Source of the DNA: Embiotoca jacksoni
Lineage: Eukaryota; Chordata; Actinopteri; Embiotocidae
Assembly: GCA_022577435.1 (NCBI GenBank)
Contig: JAKOON010000023.1
Span: forward strand, 1,672,501 to 1,736,500
DNA: 64,000 nt
Reading direction: 5' to 3'
Position numbers and translations under genes: made by a program. The notes beneath the pieces were generated by a model. It made no database searches, was not told where the DNA came from, and was given only the letters and a program-made list of their open reading frames with translations. Numbering within the stretch: the first letter of the stretch is position 1; each line of letters opens with the position of its first letter. Positions 62,157 to 64,000 of the stretch are shown one piece after another.

Positions 62157-62283
62157 AATTAAAACTGCAAGCAGTGATATGTGGGCCCTCACGCTGCACG
62201 TCGGGGATCCAGCTGGTCGGGGCAGCCGGTTCCTCGACAGGTAGCACGTGAAGGTTAGCATATTCCCGCTTGCAGTTTTAATT
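62157..62283. mobile_element. Short element with perfect 16-bp inverted repeats
   Basis: AATTAAAACTGCAAGC at 62157-62172 and its exact reverse complement GCTTGCAGTTTTAATT at 62268-62283 bound a G+C-rich core of 95 bases (gggccctcac, gtcggggatccagct). The left part resembles a known fish repeat that begins AAAACTGCAAGCAG. Following DNA to about 62480 (after an A run at 62313-62334) may belong to the same repeat. Confidence 0.55.
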
Positions 62284-62780
62284 ATTTTCTCGATTTGGTT
62301 CCTTATTCTTCTTTAAAAAAAAAAAAAAAAAAAAAGGCGTTTTTGGGCAGCTTTAACATCTTCAAAAACTCATGAAAGTTGGTGCCTGACGCATGTGCAA
62401 AGTTTCGTGAGGTTTGGAGCATCGTTTGACCTTAAACATCAACTTCCTGTGTCACGGCGAAACATCAAACTTAGCCGCATCGCCCTGGCTATACTATATA
62501 CTATATATGATATACTCTGTACTCTATAATCTATACAATATATTTTTGGAGTATGACCTTTTTCTGAACTGACATGCATGCCTCAAGTTACTTCTCACTG
62601 AGGCAACTGCTGTAACCAGTGCATAATGAAAAAAAAAGTCTCTTTTGGATTTTTTTTTTGTTTGAGTTTTGTATTGTTGTTGACCTTTGGTTTGGTATTA
62701 GTATGACTGCATGTGCAAACCCCAAACTGCATGTACTTGTCCTTAGAGGGACTCACAATGCATACTATCTTCTGGGAAGA

Positions 62781-62846
62781 TTGGTGGTGCAGAGGTTAGC
62801 ACTGTTACTGCTCAGCAAGAAGGTTCAATCCCCCCTTCGTCATGAC
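62781..62846 (+). mobile_element. tRNA-derived SINE head fragment
   Basis: The stretch with TGGTGGTGCAGAGGTTAGCA (A-box-like) and CAGCAAGAAGGTTCAATCCC (B-box-like) matches the head of a very common fish SINE-type repeat. The body is missing, so this is a short fragment. Confidence 0.6.
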
Positions 62847-63089
62847 TTAAAAAAAAACATACTATAGCATATCATCCATATTATGAAAAAAAAGTCATAC
62901 TATAGCAAAAACTGACCCAAAACTCATTTGTCGTGGTTGTGACTTTGTGCTGATTCAGATCCAAATTTCCTAATGAATACATTTTCAATGTCCTTTAATT
63001 ACCTTCTATATTATTGCTTTCTGAGCTCTGTGTTTTGCAAAATTTAATCACTGGGATAGATTACAAACTGAAGTTCTGTCAGGATGATG

Positions 63090-63590
63090 TAGTTCGGTGT
63101 CTGTCGGTGCACATTTCCCGCAGCGGCTCCACCTGTTGTCCCCGGCCCGGTTCGCTCTGTGCCGCTTTCGTCGCACGGTGCTCGGCCTTCATTCTCGGCT
63201 GTGGCGGCCTCTTCCTCCTCCATACGCCGTAACTCCTCCACACTATATTTGAGCTCAGTAGCCCCGAATGTCTGAATCCAGCATTACACTGTTAAAATGG
63301 TTCTCGTGCATATCAACGTTACTTTCTGCCGTAGTCCTCCGGTTTGTGTACGTGAGTAGGCAGCATGGCGGATGGGCTGTTTTGAGTTTGGAGCGGTGAG
63401 GACAGACCCTGCCTCTTCCCGGCACTGACTGGCTGTGGAGGCAGGCTGCAGAAACCCAGGAAATAAACAGTCTGTCGTTTCTACCTGAGCTCCAGAAGTC
63501 CGCCAGACGTCCAGCGGCGGACCTTTGGCAGACTTTTACCGGTGGTCGGCGCAGGGAGCTCTCGCAGCCTGCTACATTGTGGGAAATTAC
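63090..63590. repeat. G+C-rich segment, probably a dispersed repeat
   Basis: Contrasts with its A+T-rich surroundings and contains several CpGs. The strings 'tattaacgttactttctgcc'-like text near 63315 and 'gaaacccaggaaataaacag' near 63450 are familiar from fish dispersed repeats. A minus-strand frame at 63044-63241 starting MEELRRMEEEEAATAE is possible but unsupported by splice partners. Confidence 0.35.
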
Positions 63591-63842
63591 ATATGTATCA
63601 TAGAGTACTGGTGGTGATTTTGTATTGATCCCAAATCGGCAAACTACTCTTTTAATATTTTATGCACTAAGAACAGTTGTTACATAAAAACATCATATTA
63701 CATTGGTTGAAAAAATGTATTGTTATTTATTCAAATATCTTCAAAATATTTGCCAAATGAGAACGCTAATGTTAGTGTTAGGAAGTCTGATCCACACTTC
63801 TCAGTCGTGGATTTTAAAAGGCGTAATAAATAGAAATTTGAA

Positions 63843-64000
63843 ATGGATACAAGGTCCCAAAAAATAGTCAAAAGGAAAGTGCCAATGGTGGACCTGACAG
63901 GTCAGAAGAAACTTTCAATGCTGAAGAGAGAGATAGCTGCAAGCACACGGTCTGAACATTTTAGGAACAGAGGGCACAATGATTGCACAAACACGATAAC
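63843..64000 (+). CDS. Open frame running off the right edge, unidentified
   Basis: An ATG at 63843 starts a frame with no stop for 52 codons to the window end. The residues are charged and protein-like (for example VKRKVPMVDLTGQKKLSMLK). I do not recognise the family. It could be the first exon of a gene or part of a mobile element linked to the preceding G+C-rich repeat. Confidence 0.25.
   Translation, partial: MDTRSQKIVKRKVPMVDLTGQKKLSMLKREIAASTRSEHFRNRGHNDCTNTI

Noticed and set aside
1..64000. CRISPR arrays, operons, phage or other prokaryotic systems
   Set aside because: Spliced vertebrate genes, polyA signals and fish repeats show eukaryotic nuclear DNA; no spaced direct-repeat array was seen.
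1..64000. tRNA or rRNA genes
   Set aside because: Only SINE-type B-box fragments at 32.19 kb and 62.83 kb were seen; neither folds as a complete tRNA.

Overview
The window is vertebrate nuclear DNA, most likely from a ray-finned (teleost, probably percomorph-like) fish. Genes are split into many short exons with GT-AG introns, noncoding DNA is rich in CA/TG microsatellites, and it holds fish-type Tc1 transposons, a tRNA-derived SINE and several dispersed repeats typical of teleosts. The species cannot be named from the sequence.

Five protein-coding genes can be assembled by joining exons. From left to right: JSRP1 (+, about 8.5/10.5-12.7 kb; a muscle triad membrane protein), SF3A2 (-, 13.6-15.8 kb; a U2 snRNP splicing subunit), PLEKHJ1 (+, 17.6-20.4 kb; a small PH-domain protein), FZR1/CDH1 (+, 22.9-28.1 kb; an APC/C activator with WD40 propeller) and a spindlin-family gene (-, 42.0-44.5 kb; a histone methyl-mark reader). 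The first three keep the order and relative orientation of human 19p13.3, except that AMH, which lies between JSRP1 and SF3A2 in humans, is absent. FZR1 and spindlin extend the block in a fish-specific arrangement. The genes belong to unrelated pathways; they are neighbours by conserved synteny, not an operon.

Region by region: 1-8.3 kb shows no recognisable gene. 8.4-28.8 kb is the compact gene block. 28.8-41.7 kb is mostly empty, with a SINE at 32.1 kb and a possible unannotated two-exon transcript (TATA box 33.9 kb, splice donor 34.07 kb, acceptor 35.7 kb, polyA signal 36.26 kb). 42-45 kb is spindlin, with a MITE-like element in its first coding intron. 45.5 kb has a (GGTTA)12 array that looks telomeric but is better explained as the tail of a retroposon. 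46-52 kb is sparse with one exon-like segment. 52.1-55.2 kb is one Tc1/mariner-type transposon inserted inside another. 55-64 kb is repeats and microsatellites, with an open frame running off the right edge.

No bacterial-type system, CRISPR array or novel multi-gene system was found. The most interesting points are the GC-AG splice junction in JSRP1 beside a competing GT donor, a previously hidden in-phase first exon for JSRP1, the missing AMH, the nested transposons, the retroposon-tail origin of the TTAGG-like array, and the orphan promoter/transcript at 33.9-36.3 kb.
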